Shown: piece after piece, positions 22,601-37,000 of the stretch | Layout of the letters: each line of letters begins with the position of its first letter | Numbering within the stretch: position 1 is the stretch's first letter | Origin: Argentina anserina | Lineage: Eukaryota > Streptophyta > Magnoliopsida > Rosales > Rosaceae | DNA: 64,000 nt | Direction of reading: 5' to 3' | Assembly (NCBI RefSeq): GCF_933775445.1 | Contig: NC_065878.1 | Span: forward strand, 22,518,395 to 22,582,394 | Program-made: the position numbers and the translations under genes | Notes under the pieces: generated by a model | The model's database searches: none | Told to the model about the DNA's origin: nothing | Seen by the model: the letters and a program-made list of their open reading frames with translations, nothing else

Positions 22601-23515
22601 ATTTGTATGTTAATTTTGACTATTATGCATCTATATTAAAATCATGGATTTTAACCATTCACATTAAGTTGTATATTACTTTATTTACATGTTATGCATT
22701 AATAATTTTAAGAAAGCTTGTATTGAATAAACTTCTGAATATCCTGGTTATCAAATTAATGTTATAGTAATATATTAACTTCATATAGTGATTAAACTGC
22801 TACACACAATATTTGTATTGCTAATAATTTATTAATGTTGAATCTAAATTCTAGAATTGAGGATTATATTTGCGTTCACATAATTTGCAAAGATTAGCGA
22901 ACTTAATTAGGTGGTGATACTAAACCCGTATTGTTATAATATGATGTGGTTAGGATGTAGTGCAATTTGTACATTCAGTTCTTATGATTCTACTCTTTAT
23001 TTTCAATTCAACCCTCTCAATTACCCGAATAAGATGAATCCTGTTTACATGATATATTAAATATAAATCCATTTTTTGTAGATCAACTACTGCATGGCTG
23101 AAGAACAATTCTAGAAATTGATTTTCAAGTTCCTCAATTTGTGCGTGGGTGTTGACCGTCCTCCGACGAACCGTTTAACGGACGGTGAGTCACGTCAGTC
23201 AGCGTCGTCGTCCACACCTTCACCGTCTACTGTATATCTCTCAGCTGCAATGATTGTTTCTCTGATCTATCTATGGTCGGAGATACAGCAGCCGCAAAAA
23301 AGATTCATCAGTGACAAAAATGGAAAAAGAAAGTAATTTGTTATGGCAAAATCGTTTCTACTTTCTAATGTTTGAAAAATAACCTATTCAATTCAAAAGG
23401 CGAGGCCTCCCATTTCCTAACGACGCCACGTCACTAGAAGTCTTCGTCAAACTTCGATCGAGTTTTGGTAATCAGTCTTGCACCGTGTATTTCTCTCTCC
23501 TACTTTCCGCCCATG
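19626..23515. other. Intergenic, about 3.9 kb
   Basis: AT-rich DNA without a recognisable gene. A short palindromic piece at about 20774-20808 (GATGTCCGCAACTCC then AGTGCGGACATC) resembles the ends of the GC-rich foldback element and may be another relic running to about 21080. The last 400 bases before 23515 should hold the P450 promoter region. Confidence 0.4.
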
Positions 23516-23522
23516 GCCCCTC

Positions 23523-23530
23523 TATAAATA
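23523..23530 (+). promoter_or_regulatory. TATA box of the CYP72-clan P450 gene
   Basis: TATAAATA, a perfect plant TATA match, 104 bases upstream of the ATG at 23634. The leader would be about 75-80 bases. Confidence 0.75.
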
Positions 23531-23633
23531 CTCGGCTTATTCTCTTCGTTTATTCACAAACGCATACGCAGCACAAGCCTGGGTTCTCTTACTTCTTCTA
23601 ATTATTGCGTACGTTTTGAAATATTAGAAAGAT

Positions 23634-26075
23634 ATGGGGTTCATCGGGCTCTCAACAATGGTATTCTTCATTCTCGTCGTTCTGTACGTACTCTGCAGAT
23701 TGTTACTATCTTGCTGGGTTTTCCCTGTTCTGAGTTTCAGAAAGCTTAAGAAAAATGGTTTAACGGGTCCGACGCCGAGCTTTCCTTTAGGAAACCTAAG
23801 CGAGATGAAGAAGAAGGATAGTCAAATCTCTTCTTCTTCTACGCATGACATACACTCAACTCTCTTTCCCTACTTTGCTCGCTGGCAGAAAGCCTACGGT
23901 AAAAACCGGCCTTAATCAACAGATAATCGTTAAATTCCATGTCGTGTATGCTCGTATTTAAGAATGTACTTATGAAACATAGTTTTTACATGTTGATCAA
24001 TGTGTTTTTAACTTTTTATTATGTTGGTCCAGGGAAAATGTTCGTTTACTGGTTAGGCACAGAGCCATTCCTATACGTAGCAGATGCAGCCTTGCTGAAA
24101 AAACTGTCTTCGGAGGTTAGCGCAAAGAATTGGGGAAAGCCGGCAGTGTTTCGACGGGATAGAGCTCCCATGTTTGGCAATGGCCTTGTCATGTCCGAAG
24201 GGGATGATTGGGCTCGTCACCGCCATGTTATCACTCCTGCATTTAACCCTACCAACTTGAAGGTACTTATATCTCTCTCTTCTTAAACTTAATGAAGCTT
24301 TTGTTAATAACTTGTATAACAGTATAGTTAAACAACGACAGGTACTCCAAATTTTGTTAATAACTTGTATACATATATGAAAAGTATACAAGTTTCCCTT
24401 TTATGTAATGCCTAGCTCAGTTATATTATATCCGACTATGTACAGGCAATGGCTAACTTAATGGTGGAAACCGCAACAACAATGCTAGACAACTGGGCTA
24501 CTCAGATCAACACTTCCGGCACCCAAGAAATCGAAGTAGAGAGTTCAATTTCGGCAACAGCTGGGGAGATCATCGCGAAGACCAGCTTCGGTATTAGTTA
24601 CCAGGCTGGTCGCGAAGTGTTCAAAAAATTAAGAGCACTACAAATGACCCTCTTCAAGACAAACCGTTTTGTGGGAGTTCCTTTTGGCAGATACATGTAC
24701 CCCATGAAAACCCTTGAGGCCCGAAGACTCGGGGAAGAAATCAACCAGCTCTTTCTGTCCATCATCAGCGAACGAAAGAAATCAATTAGATCAGAATCTC
24801 CGCAACACGACCTTCTCGGAATGCTGCTCAAAGAGAGCGATAAACCAGGCAACTTCTCAACGTCTCTGACCACACAGGAACTGGTGGATGAGTGCAAGAC
24901 ATTTTTCTTCGGCGGCCACGAGACAACGGCATTGGCGATCACATGGACGATGCTACTTCTGGCTACCCATCAAGATTGGCAAGATCAATTGAGGGAGGAG
25001 ATCAAAGAAGTTGTGGGAGATAAAGAAATTGATGCCAATAAACTTGCTGGACTAAAGAAGGTAATAACTCGATGCAACCACGTTATATCGAATCATGCAT
25101 GTGTTAGTGTTATAAACTTATACCAGCATGGTACTACTTATCTTATATACAGATAAAGTCTATAGTTCTAGTCATCAAAATATAATGGAGAAGAAAGCAC
25201 ATGTGAATCCATGGTCTTCTTGTATTTTTTTTTGTTAGGGTTTACTGCATGTTTGGTTAGTTAAGTTGCATGGTCCTCTACATGATACGAATTCAATTAG
25301 TTGAAACATAAAGTAGCTGCATGTGTACGGAGGCCGTAAAAAAATTACGTGTTTATGAACAAGGTATTTTCAACTTTGGTCTTTGGTCATGTCCTTGTGG
25401 GTCTGGTCAATGTTCAAAGCACACTGGTAAAATATTAGGCGCGTTCAAATACATTAGTCATGTTAATTCATAATTAATGGGTTCTAAATTTCTAATCCTG
25501 AAGGAATACCTCACAAACAATAACAAAGTAGCACTTTTTAGATGCCACCGGGAAGTTTCTTAATCTGAATTAGCGGCAGTTTGTTTCTATATTGGAGTGT
25601 TAAGCTGTTTTTAATTAATTTTTTTATGTCTTGCTTAATCCAGATGGGATGGGTGATGAATGAGGTTTTACGATTGTACCCTTCGGCGCCAAATGCGCAG
25701 AGGCAAGCAAAAGATGATATTCAAGTGAGTGAAGACCTAACGATCCCTAAGGGAACCAATATGTGGATCGACATTGTTGGTATGCACCATGACCCTGAGC
25801 TATGGGGTGAAGATGTGCATGAGTTCAAGCCAGAGAGGTTCAAGGATGATATTCATGGCGGGTGCAAGCACAAGATGGGTTACTTGCCGTTCGGGTTCGG
25901 AGGTCGGATGTGCATTGGTAGGAACTTGACATTTTTGGAGTACAAGATTGTGCTAACCCTAATTCTTTCTAGGTTTTCTCTCACGATTTCGCCTACTTAC
26001 ACTCATGCTCCTTCTATTGCCCTCTCTCTGAGACCTTGCAATGGCTTGCCTATAGTTCTCCATCCCCTTAACTAG
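23634..26075 (+). CDS. Cytochrome P450, CYP72 clan (CYP709/CYP735, 'cytokinin hydroxylase-like')
   Basis: Four exons, 23634-23898, 24033-24262, 24446-25060 and 25644-26075, give 513 residues with frame-keeping GT-AG introns, a normal length for a plant microsomal P450. An N-terminal membrane anchor (FFILVVLYVLCRLLL) would hold it in the ER. The I-helix oxygen-binding motif FFFGGHETTA begins at residue 318, the K-helix ExxR is NEVLR (E377, R380), PERF follows, and the heme loop FGFGGRMCIG supplies Cys460. The sequence style (WARHRHVITPAFNPTNLK, ERFKDD) fits the CYP72 clan near CYP709 and CYP735. Such proteins are often database-labelled cytokinin hydroxylase, but substrate cannot be inferred from sequence at this level. 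The gene appears intact. Confidence 0.92.
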
Positions 26076-26495
26076 CTATGGTGACAGATACAGCAATTCG
26101 AATTCGCTAATATCTAACAAGTGCTAGCGTTGTGATGTGCACCTCTTACGTTGTGTATAGGGTGTACTTATTTTGGGCTATAAAGCAAAAGTTTAGACTT
26201 TAGAGACTTTTGCTTAATAATTTTTATTAAATTTATTTCATTTAAACTCATTGATGAATGAGTCTTGGTGTTGTACTAAATCTTCCATTGGAAGAAAATT
26301 AATGAGAATATCTCGAATGAATTTCTTGCATCGCCGAAAGAGGTCTATGATTTGAGGTGATATGAGACTCTGAGCCACTCTATCTTCACGTCACCCATTA
26401 AGTCATTATGCCCAAATACATCATTCCATATTTCAAATCTTGCAAGTAGTGTTATGAGTTGGAAGATCACCTTCCTAGCAGCAAGAGTAATTAGT
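26076..26495. other. 3' flank of the P450 gene
   Basis: Probable 3' UTR to about 26300. A short minus-strand frame at 26345-26530 shows no domain I recognise. Confidence 0.4.
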
Positions 26496-26496
26496 C

Positions 26497-27010
26497 GACT
26501 ATCCCCCAACAAATAGGGCAACACTTCCATTCATTCTCATCTGAATCAACTTAAAATGCAATAGAAGCTTTGGTTACCATAGATCCTCCTCTCAACCTGT
26601 ACAAGGCCTTAGTAGATACCATCAAACAACAGTGCGATTGGAAATTTGGTTCCACTTGTTACAATCTGGAAGAATGAATTTGGCACAATCCATATGATAG
26701 ATTGTAAACCCTCATGTGTTCACGCCTAGTACCAAAATCATATCATCCAAAAAAATAATAATAATACCAAAACCATAATACAATAATTATGTCATCACCC
26801 AAAAATACCTAGGTCTCAGTCATGCGGTTTAGTTTTCAAGTCAAAAACAATATCCAGATCCGAGATTCCGAGACGGTAAGTGCGAATCTGCAACTCCAAC
26901 TAGCAATAAATATCCCTATAATATGGAGACAATGATTCTTCTTATTCATTATTTTTCTTGAGTTGAATTGAAAAGAATACGTAGACTAAATGGACGCTGC
27001 CTATTTAAGA
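26497..27010 (+). repeat. Direct duplication, copy 1 (about 515 bp)
   Basis: From GACTATCCCCCAACAAATAG to GACGCTGCCTATTTAAGA this segment is repeated at 27303-27815 in the same orientation, with scattered substitutions and small indels. Shared blocks include CCTCCTCTCAACCTGTACAA and CAACAGTGCGATTGG. No open reading frame spans it. The unique DNA between the copies is about 290 bp, so the repeat offset is about 806 bp. Confidence 0.9.
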
Positions 27011-27302
27011 CTAGTATGTATCCATGTACGGACTTTACATAATTATTTTAGAACAAATAATGTGGTTGATTTATCAATATGATTTATAATCTAATTTTTT
27101 CTTTTCCACAATTATCTCCCATTAATTTTATTTCATTTATTTTTATTTGTTGCATTTTTACCATATTAACCATCATTGATCTATCACAAACTAATTTAAA
27201 AATTAAAAAAAATTATATTCTATAGATGTTATTGGAATTTCAATTTATTGGTGAAACTATTAATACCAATTGAGGACATCCAGTTATAGTGGTGGAGAAG
27301 TC
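27011..27302. other. Unique AT-rich spacer between the two duplicated segments
   Basis: No gene or repeat recognised. Confidence 0.5.
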
Positions 27303-27815
27303 TGACTATCCCCCAACATATAGGGCAACACTTCCGTTCATTCTCATCTGAGTCAACTTAAAATGCAATAGAAACTTCGGTTGTTTTTAGTACCATAGAT
27401 CCTCCTCTCAACCTGTACAAGGCCTTAATGGACGGAAATCTGTACCAAACAACAGTGCGATTGGAAATTTGGTTCCACTTGTTACAACCTGGAAAATGAA
27501 TTGGCAAATTCCATATGATAGATTGTAAACCCTAATGTGTTCACGCCTAGTACCAAAATCATATTATCCACAAAAAATAAAAAAAATAATACCAAAACCA
27601 TAATGCAATAACAATACCAAGGTTCAGTCATGCGATTTAGTTTTCAAGTCAAAAACAATATCCAGATCCGAGACGGTAACTGCGAATCTGCAACTCCAAC
27701 TAGCAATAAATATCCCTGTAATATGGAGACAATGATTCTTCTTCTTCATTCTTTTTCTCGAGTTGAATTGAAAAGAACACGTAGACTAAACGGACGCTGC
27801 CTATTTATTTAAGAT
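27303..27815 (+). repeat. Direct duplication, copy 2 (about 513 bp)
   Basis: Second copy of the segment at 26497-27010. It differs by small indels (for example an extra TTTTTAG near 27390 and an extra TATT near the right end). It ends about 250 bp before the 3' end of the TPP2 coding sequence. Confidence 0.9.
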
Positions 27816-28063
27816 GGGAAACTGAAGACTGAATAGAGATATTCAAAAACTGAGACGGGCGTGTGAAACGAATTAAACTACTGCAGAGTGCAGAACAGGA
27901 AAATAACAGTCACAATCATTATTTGACTGGAAACAATTACACGTATATAGCTATCCTATTAAACAAGGCTATGCAGATTTCTGTCAATTTTGATCCCTTC
28001 TTTATTGATCACGCTTTTCCTTATTGATATGTTGAACATCTAAAAAATTGAAGTTGAGCAATT

Positions 28064-31000
28064 CTAAAAGAGAGGTAAACTTGGTGGAAAGCGCACATGC
28101 ATCCATTGTCTCTCATATGTCACCAAGTGCTGCCACCCAATCTCTTCAAGCAGTACTAGCTTTTCTTCGTACAGCTTCTTCTTTGGAAGCTCTGCACTCT
28201 CTTGAATCATGTCATTCAGAACCTGGATGCGAAGGAGATCAAATGGATGAAAGAATTAAAACTTCAATACAAACTTCAAAACTGCAACTGACAATGGAAA
28301 ATCCACTTCATATACTTGGAGGATTAAAGGGAACAGAATATACCTTCAGTGCTGTTCCAAGCCTTCCATGATGTTTCTCGCGTGTTACTGAGAGGATTCC
28401 ATACTTGGAGGATTTCACTTCAACCCACTTCTGAAGTTCTTTAAAAGTATCTTCAAAGCGTTCAAACAGGACACCAGAGCCTGGTCCAGAATCAACAGTC
28501 TTATCTGCCTCTTTTGAACCTTCAGTTACTTCCGTCGCCGAAGGCTTATCACCCTGCATCAATAATGATGATGGCAGCGGTGCTCCATTAATTGTTAAAA
28601 GTTAAAAGTGAAGTATGTATTGACCAAATAGTACATGGGGGATGATATCAAATTATCAATAACCATTTCTCAAATATACAAAGCATATTTATTTCACCCC
28701 TTTTTTTAAAACATGTTTATTTCATTACTCACTGTACAACCATCAAAGCAGAACTTCAGAAAATCAAATCTGGAAGGCAACTTTCACAGGCTTTTCTTAT
28801 ACTTGTAGTACATGTCTTTCAAATTTTAGACTTTACCAAAATATGAACCAATAAGAGAAAATTTCTCCAACCTGCAAAGACAAAATGTCTGCCAGTGCTA
28901 GTCCTTTTTGGTATAACGCCTCTGCTAACTGATCACGAGTGATCTCCATCTTCTTTTTCATTTTCTAACAAAAATTATTAATACTAGTTATCATAATATA
29001 GAGAATAAATTCAAAGTAGGGTTTTAATAGTTGTTCATCCTCTCAAACTAATTTCAGCTAACCACACACCTCTGCCTCCTCATCTTCGGGATCACTTCTA
29101 AGTGAAAAAAATTTTGCTAGCTCATCTCTGTCAATGCTATCAACTACCTCAGTTGCTGCATCAATAACCTGCAAATCAATACTTAAGATCACATATTAAA
29201 CATATGTCAAGGTTGCAAATTATATACACCGCTTACATGCATATAATGGTACAAGTAACTAGACCATCATACTGTATCTTGAAGAAGTGAGTACGAAGGA
29301 TATTATGCACGTGATCATATCCATTTGCATGTAGCCTATTAGCTTGTTTTCAACGTTTTAAACTTTAATTATGAAAATATTAGCTTATTTTCAACGTTTT
29401 AAACTTTAATTATGAAAATATTAGCTTGTTTTCAACGTTTTAAACTTCAATGCAATACTTCCACAAATAACGTTACTAATCATGGTTACATCATGTTTGA
29501 ATCAAACCGTATCAGAAACTTTGGAGACCTAAAGTAAATCTGCTGTTTACTGTATATACAAGAACATGTTATGATTCGACTTTGATAGACCTTTTGAAAA
29601 ACCCACCCCAGACACTTACAGATCCAAAACACCTAGTTGTGGCCCACAACAAATTAATTTTGAACTACCCACACGTATTTTAGATACTGATCAGGACTTG
29701 TAGACGAGTTTCTTTCTTTATAACTGTTTTATTTATTTTCATAATTAAAGTTCTTGAAGAAGTCAAAGTTCCTCTTTTATCCTTAACCACAACAATTAAA
29801 AAAATAAATTTAAAACAGTATTCTTATGGTACACTCGGTAGTGTGCAGAATATTATTCTTGATTATGCAGTTGTGCTAGATTACCTCTTTGTCATGACAG
29901 ACTTTGTCCTTGATATTGTTTCGAGTAAGCAAACCTTCCAAAACCTTTGCAAGCAGTGGGGTGTATTGTGGATAGTCAGACTGCAAAGAGACATATATCA
30001 AATAAAATTGGTGCACATGTAAAACACTGGTCGGTTATGCAGTCAAAACACCAAAAGTGCACAAGTGAAGTGAAATATGAGGTAATTAAACTCATTTTCC
30101 GATGCCGGTTGAAATAAACCTACCATGTCTACAATACATGAAACGACTTCAATCCGTGTGTCTTTGTTGTTATTAAAAAATCTAAAATAGTCCATTTCTC
30201 ATTAGAAGCCTTCTATACTATCTTATATATGACATGACCAGTTGACTCTATGATCTTTAACCTTAAGAGAGGTAGATAATTTGTTCCACTCTGAGCGTTC
30301 TTCATCATTGTCTTGTTTGAGGCTTGTAAGAACTTTAATCTTAGCATCTCGAACCTGATACAAATTCCCAAAAGTAAGTTCAGTACTTCAGGTATAAGAT
30401 CTACAAACCTTATAATTTGAAGTGTTAATTAGCATGAGGTTTAAATGTCTAATAATAGAACTGCCAGTCATAGAATAATACGAGGACTTGATGGGGTTAT
30501 CTGCAACCCACTTTAAAATCCATAACTATGTGTAAGCATCTGTGTGTACTTATGTTTTAGAACAATTGCCACATATATTGCGGTTTTCAAACACCACCAT
30601 TCTGACATGGAAATATTAGTGTCACCGGTGTATATTACTAACACACACAATTATAAAATTGACTCTTGTATATGATCCACTAGTCGAATAGCCACATGCA
30701 AGAGTGACAATGTAAAATATGCATAATAAAGGGAACCCTATTACTAAATAGCATTCCCTGTACCTGTCACTTAGATAAGTCAACGAGTGATTTAATAAAA
30801 GATCTTACAAAATCATCATCAAATGAGATGACAACACTGATTTAGTACAGATCAGAGATGGAAATGAGCAAACGTTATCAATTTCATTTATTTTAAAAAA
30901 TCATAACTTGCATAGTTTAGGTACTGTGGGTTGCACAAAAATTCATCAGGACGAAGTATTATTTATGTGCCTTACTCACCTCTTCTTCTAAACGTTCAGA

Positions 31001-34000
31001 GACAGTTTTGGTGGAAGTAGAAGAAATTTTTCCTTTGTCATCATCCATCTGTACAAGTATTGAGACAAAAACTATTTATCACATTTTTATAAATTTAATT
31101 ACCAATAGAAATAATATATAAAAAAATTCCATTCATTTTTTTTTGGCTATTTACCTTATTCGGTGGCACAATATAAGAAATCTGATAAGACACAGGGTTC
31201 TTTTGTGGATCTTTCCCTTCTCCTTTTTCAACATATGATAGCTTCCCATAGGAGATAGCTCCAAGTAAAACAGATCCTTGCAGAGAAAACTGCAGAAAAA
31301 TTATCGGTGTAATTGTTAAACACTTCCGGCATTAGCATCACATTAATAAATATAAAATTAGCTACAAGACGCAAACAATATAGAACAATATAGTACCTTT
31401 GGGAGCTTGTCTTTGGACGGTGGGCCCAAATAGATAGCTTCTTTTTTCCTACCCAAAATCCATTGGACGTTAGATATTATTAGAAAATACCTTCATAATA
31501 GCATAGAAACACATTACTCGGCTGCATACCCTGGAACTAAACTTGAAGACTTATAAGCACCATTTCCCATCACAGGGCCATCTGGTTGGGAGAAAAAACT
31601 CAAGCGCATTACATCCTGGTTGAAACAAGGCAGGTTTCAATAAGTCAAAATGGTGATAAATTGATGTTATTCAAGGGAATGGGTATCATATCTATACAAG
31701 GGACAATGAGAAAGATGCATCATGCAAACCAATTTAATATACAATCAGGTCTAGGACTATAGAGGAAAATATCTACTAGACTACATAATCTCCAAATCCA
31801 AGAGTGATATTTTACCTTATCTTCCAATTTTCTTTCGATGAACAAAACCAGCTGCTTCAATTTTTCCAGATATTGCATGTTGTCATGCCTGAGATTTGAG
31901 ATAAAGTTAAGATGACGTTAGAATAGCATAAATTTCTCTTATGCACAGAGAATTTTACTTAGATAACTTCATAACCAAGTTGTGACATTTAATCTTGGTA
32001 GCAACAGACAACAATTTGCAGCAAGAAGAAAACATAAAATGGAACATGTGGATTCATGAAATCAGCCATACCTAAGATATAACTGTAAAGAATATTCGCC
32101 TTTGGGCAGTTTTGAAGAGCTTGGATAAGCCTCACCCGTTGCATATACACGCTGTTATTGGGAAGCAAAGAGAGTAAGAAATCATGAGGAAATACAGTAT
32201 AGTTGAGGTATACATTTACTACAACCACCAATTATTATTTGAGATGCACAACAACATTCCCAACTCCCAAATATTAAACAATTCAAAATTACCTTGTTTG
32301 CATCAGAGATCATATAAAACTGAGACTCGAACTTAGTATCATAAATGCGATCATTAAGTAATGGAACTTGAGGTTTTATTTCAGCTCCATCTTCCAATTT
32401 GAATTTGTAACTGAGGAACCAAAAGAATTAAGGGTCTACTTCTATAAAACATAAGATGCAGCCAAATTAAAATACAACTCCATAACTCACGTTAAAGTCA
32501 ATGCCAAAATACGTTTTCCTGAAGGTAATTTGTCACGATCAGTTGGAAGAGAACAAAGTTCAGCTGCAACTGGTCGATATGGGATTCTGATCTGCATATT
32601 GAAATTCAAAGGGAACACAAACCATTTAAGAACACAAAGATATAAAAAGATAGAGTACATATCAACCATCATATACTAGGGGACCAACTTCACCTTGCTT
32701 AGGGTAGCAGCAGGTGCAAGTTTCTCAGATGCTAGTAGGGCTTCAGCTTCAATTCTTACTGGTGCTTCACTTCCATCAAGCACTAATTCCTCTTTATCAA
32801 CATTAATCCCATGAAACACAATCTGAACATGTTTATAATGCCCATATTAGGTTCTCCAATCAAGTTGATCTTACATGGAGTTTTCATGATTCCAAACTTG
32901 ATTTTCATCTAGACTAAATTTGTTTGCTTATGTCTCACTCAGATTTGGACCTTACAAAAATGTACAGGAAAAAAGATCACTAAAGAAGGATGTTTATTTA
33001 TATTCAAATCGAAATTAACTATTTGCCAAGTACAACTCCACAAATAAAATGAGAATCAAGTATATTTTCAACAACACAGTAGAAAGTTAAATATCATAGG
33101 AGTGAACTCGTGGCCAATCAAACTGGTACTAATTGACTTGTCCAGAATGTTAGCCACGCGAAAATTCATGGCATCTTCAGTGAATGTAAGCAGCTAAGTA
33201 ATAATGAAAAGTAAAGGTTAAAGGTATCTGGATATAAGATATAAGCCTAGATATAAACAGAGTACCTCAAAATCCACAATAGTTGTTTCATTGCTTCCTA
33301 TGCCACTTGACCAAAACTGAGCTATAGCTAATTCCATTGTCTGACCACCCACAATAGGAAAAGAAAAGCTTTTGGCGGCTGGCGAAGAGAATGTTACAAC
33401 ACTTTCCCACTTACGAGGTCTTTGTAGAGGACAAAGCTGTACATTGAAAACATGCCAGAAGCAGGCTTCTTAACAAAACAACAACAAAAAAGCAAGCGTA
33501 CACAATCTAATATTAGTTAAACTGCATACTTTACCTGAACAGAGTCAACAAAGAATCTTCGTGTCGTATCAAATCCTGATGTTTGCATGGTTGCTTCAAC
33601 CCATGTGGCACCATGAGGTACTTCAATAAATCTCCTTTCTATGTGGCCTACAAGAGCAGCATTTCACCATCAAGATAAGAGAAAATTTGCAAACACCTGC
33701 TCATAAGATAAATGTCTACCGTATGGCCCAGTTCAAAATAAAGTCCAACTTTGGTCACAACTAACAGGAAACAGAGAAGAGAGGGGATTAAAGGCATGAC
33801 ATACCTGGCAAAAAAGACATCCTTGAGAATGAATATAGTGGAGGCCGACTTATGACAGTGATTGGCTTTGTAATAGTGATTGGGATTCTGAATATAGGGC
33901 CGCGCCAAGGTGCTTTGCAATCAACACCATATAGTTCATAATAGTGCAGACCTTCACTAAGGTTGGTGGGATCCACAATTATGCTGAAAGAAGAGAAGGT

Positions 34001-37000
34001 AAACATGTAACTTAATATTTTCAATAAGGTAACACAACTTGACCTTAGGTACAAAAGTCAAAAGGATATTATATGTAAAGCTCGCCAGTGTAGAGAATCT
34101 AACAAGTCAGAAACGTTCAAAATCTAACAAACCAAACTTTATTACTCTGTTACATGCGCATGCACAAGTGTCACATACATATTTCCAAAAGTTATATGAA
34201 AATGAAGGTCAGCTCCAGGAACTATGGTCAAAACTCAAAAGTATGTTGACAAGAGAAGAGCTTAAATGCATGCATGCATGCAACAACATAGCTGCATGTC
34301 CATTTCATCTATGAAGAAAAACAAATAAATAAATAAAGTGACCAGTATAATTTGAATGCATATAAGAATTAATAAAATAATAAAGGCGAAGAGAAGTAGA
34401 GCTAACTAACTTGATGCTACGGCCATTATGAGTAAGAAGGAGAAACTCAGGAACCCTCACCACCGCGTTGTCAGTGGAATGTAACTCAATACACTCCTCA
34501 AAAGGAACCAATTCATCTAAATTGCTTGCACCTTCATGAAATTTTGGTTCAACTTGCACCGTCCACTGTTAACAAAACTACTTTAGATATCGGAACACAC
34601 TATTACAAATATATTTGAAGTACTGTGTGACCATATGCTTTAAGACCTCTGAAATAGCGTCACAAATATTAAGCTAAGAGTAACAAAACTATGTATGGCT
34701 TAAGTTATAAATCTTATCTATGAAAATTTAGCAACTTCATTAATTATGAACTATGAAGTTTAAAGTGTATTCACCTCGGTAGATTGTTGGCAAGCACTAG
34801 CATCCCTTAAGTAAATACCTCGTGATGTAGGAGCTGAAATCAAAATGCATCACATATAATAAAGTCAGGGCACCAACATAACCTGGGTTTAAGAACGTTT
34901 AGACATGGAATGATCACCAAATGCTTAATAACTACTAATAAAATGAAACCTGCGTAGAGAACCAGAAGGGCACATGCTATAAGAGACTGAGTCTAACAAA
35001 CAAAAGGGCATTACCCCAATCTACTAAAAGTTTGACACAGTCAGTGCTTTTCAATAGAAAATAGTTTACTATTAATAACTTTCATAAAGAAATTTGCAGG
35101 GACACTGTTCTTCTACTATATATAAATAGGAAATATCATGCTTAACTTTAGGAAAATGCGCATATAATAGTTGGATCCTGGCAAGGTTGTAATGTCATTG
35201 AAAACTGAAAGGTAAAGGAAATGCAGCTAAACTTACTTGTTTTACCAGATTGGTTTATCTTTATTTGATACCAGACAGATGGTACATCCCTGGACTGCTT
35301 TAGGTATTCATGTGCCCTGATAACCAATAAAGAACCATGACGTGTCTCAAAATTGCACGAAAGCTATTGAAAGTAGGGTGAGTATCTAAAAAGTATTACT
35401 TTTCAACTTGCATAAGTCCTTGACCAGTCGTTAATTTATCTTCTGGGAAACTGCCAACAGGAACAGAGGTATTTTCGAGAGCCTTTCTTACACTATACGG
35501 ACTCACAGGAATACCCTCAGCCTACAAAAAGCAACAGACTTAAAATTGCATAAAGAAATTAAATATTGAAGGTATTCAAAAGGGATAAAATAAGACTACT
35601 CAGAACAGAAGTACCTTCAATGCACTTATAAGTAGTGCGATTCCACCACAAGCAGATGGGGACGCCATTGATGTTCCATTCATGAGCATCCGTCGTTGAA
35701 GAGTCCATGTAGGAACAGGAGCAACAGCTGCCCCAGGAGCACTTATACAGACACCAAGATCTCCATCTGCAGTTGGTCCTCGGCTAGACCTGCAGATAGA
35801 ATCAAAATGTGATGAAACCAGTACCGAAGAAACCAGCTTTGTCGGGTGAAGAATTTATGTTTACAAATGACTGAAATGAGTAAGAAAAGTTAATATACCA
35901 AGTGTATTCAATCCCTTCACCGGGGGCTTCAACCACACAATGAGCACCAGCAGCCATTGCAGGAGAGACATAAGCACCAACTCCTATAATGCTTGATGTG
36001 GTACCACCAGGTGCTCCAACGGTGCTCAATGCAGGGCCACTATTGCCAGCACTGCTTACAAATACCAGACGGTGCTTGTTCACAGCCTAAATAGCATCAA
36101 CAAAGAGATTGTAACATATTGCACGAAAGATAAGGAAAAAATGAAGAAGATAATAGTACCGCAACAAAAGAAACACATAACTACTGTAGAAATCATACTT
36201 CATTGACGAGGTCAACAAAGCGCCCATAGTCTGGCAATAACGCTGGTTCTCCGTAACTCATGTTAATAAGATCACATTTATGCTGCAAAAAAAATGTATT
36301 ATGGCCGCTAATATACTGATATATATATTCCATATGCTGGTATTTTTATATCGTAGAGATTTCATAAAAAAAAAAAAAACTGAAGTTCCCAGCACCTCCA
36401 CAGCAGCAATCAATGCTCGAGTGAGCCCAGTTCCTGTCTCCATCAAACCTAAGCGTGCGTCCCCAATTTTACAAGATATAACTTGTGCTCCAGGTGCAAC
36501 TCCATTCAACAGGGGCTCCTAAGAACAACGAGTATCATAAATATATTGTCTTACTACCAAACTGTTGCAGAGTAATAAAGTTATCCAATAGTACCTTTGC
36601 ATGGAAAGCAGTAGCAATACCAGCAACATGTGTGCCATGGGGAGAGCAATCTGTTACGATACTCAATATATTCCCTTCATCATAAACATTGACAACAAAC
36701 GTACAGGCATCTAATTTGCTGAAAACGCCATACTTCCGTTCTACCCTGTACAGAGTTGATACAAAACTATGATCATTCTATATGATATGTCCATCATCAA
36801 GAACACCATAATGGCAATTAGAACACCAAATATCATTAACTTAATTAAAATATATCAAATCAAATAGGAAATTTCCAGAACAAAAAAAAAACTGTTCGGT
36901 TCAGAGCATCATAAGTGCTTCTAGTTAAACCAACCAGCAATATACAACTGAGAGATTTCCAAATAAGCAAAAAGTAATTGTATATAACCACGCAGGAAAC

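Noticed and set aside
23118..23336. 72-codon frame upstream of the CYP72-clan P450
   Set aside because: No domain, lies in the promoter region of the P450, and lacks support for splicing to any exon.
26345..26530. 61-codon minus-strand frame with hydrophobic and WND-like patches
   Set aside because: It straddles the border of the duplicated segment and has no recognisable relatives; too short to accept.
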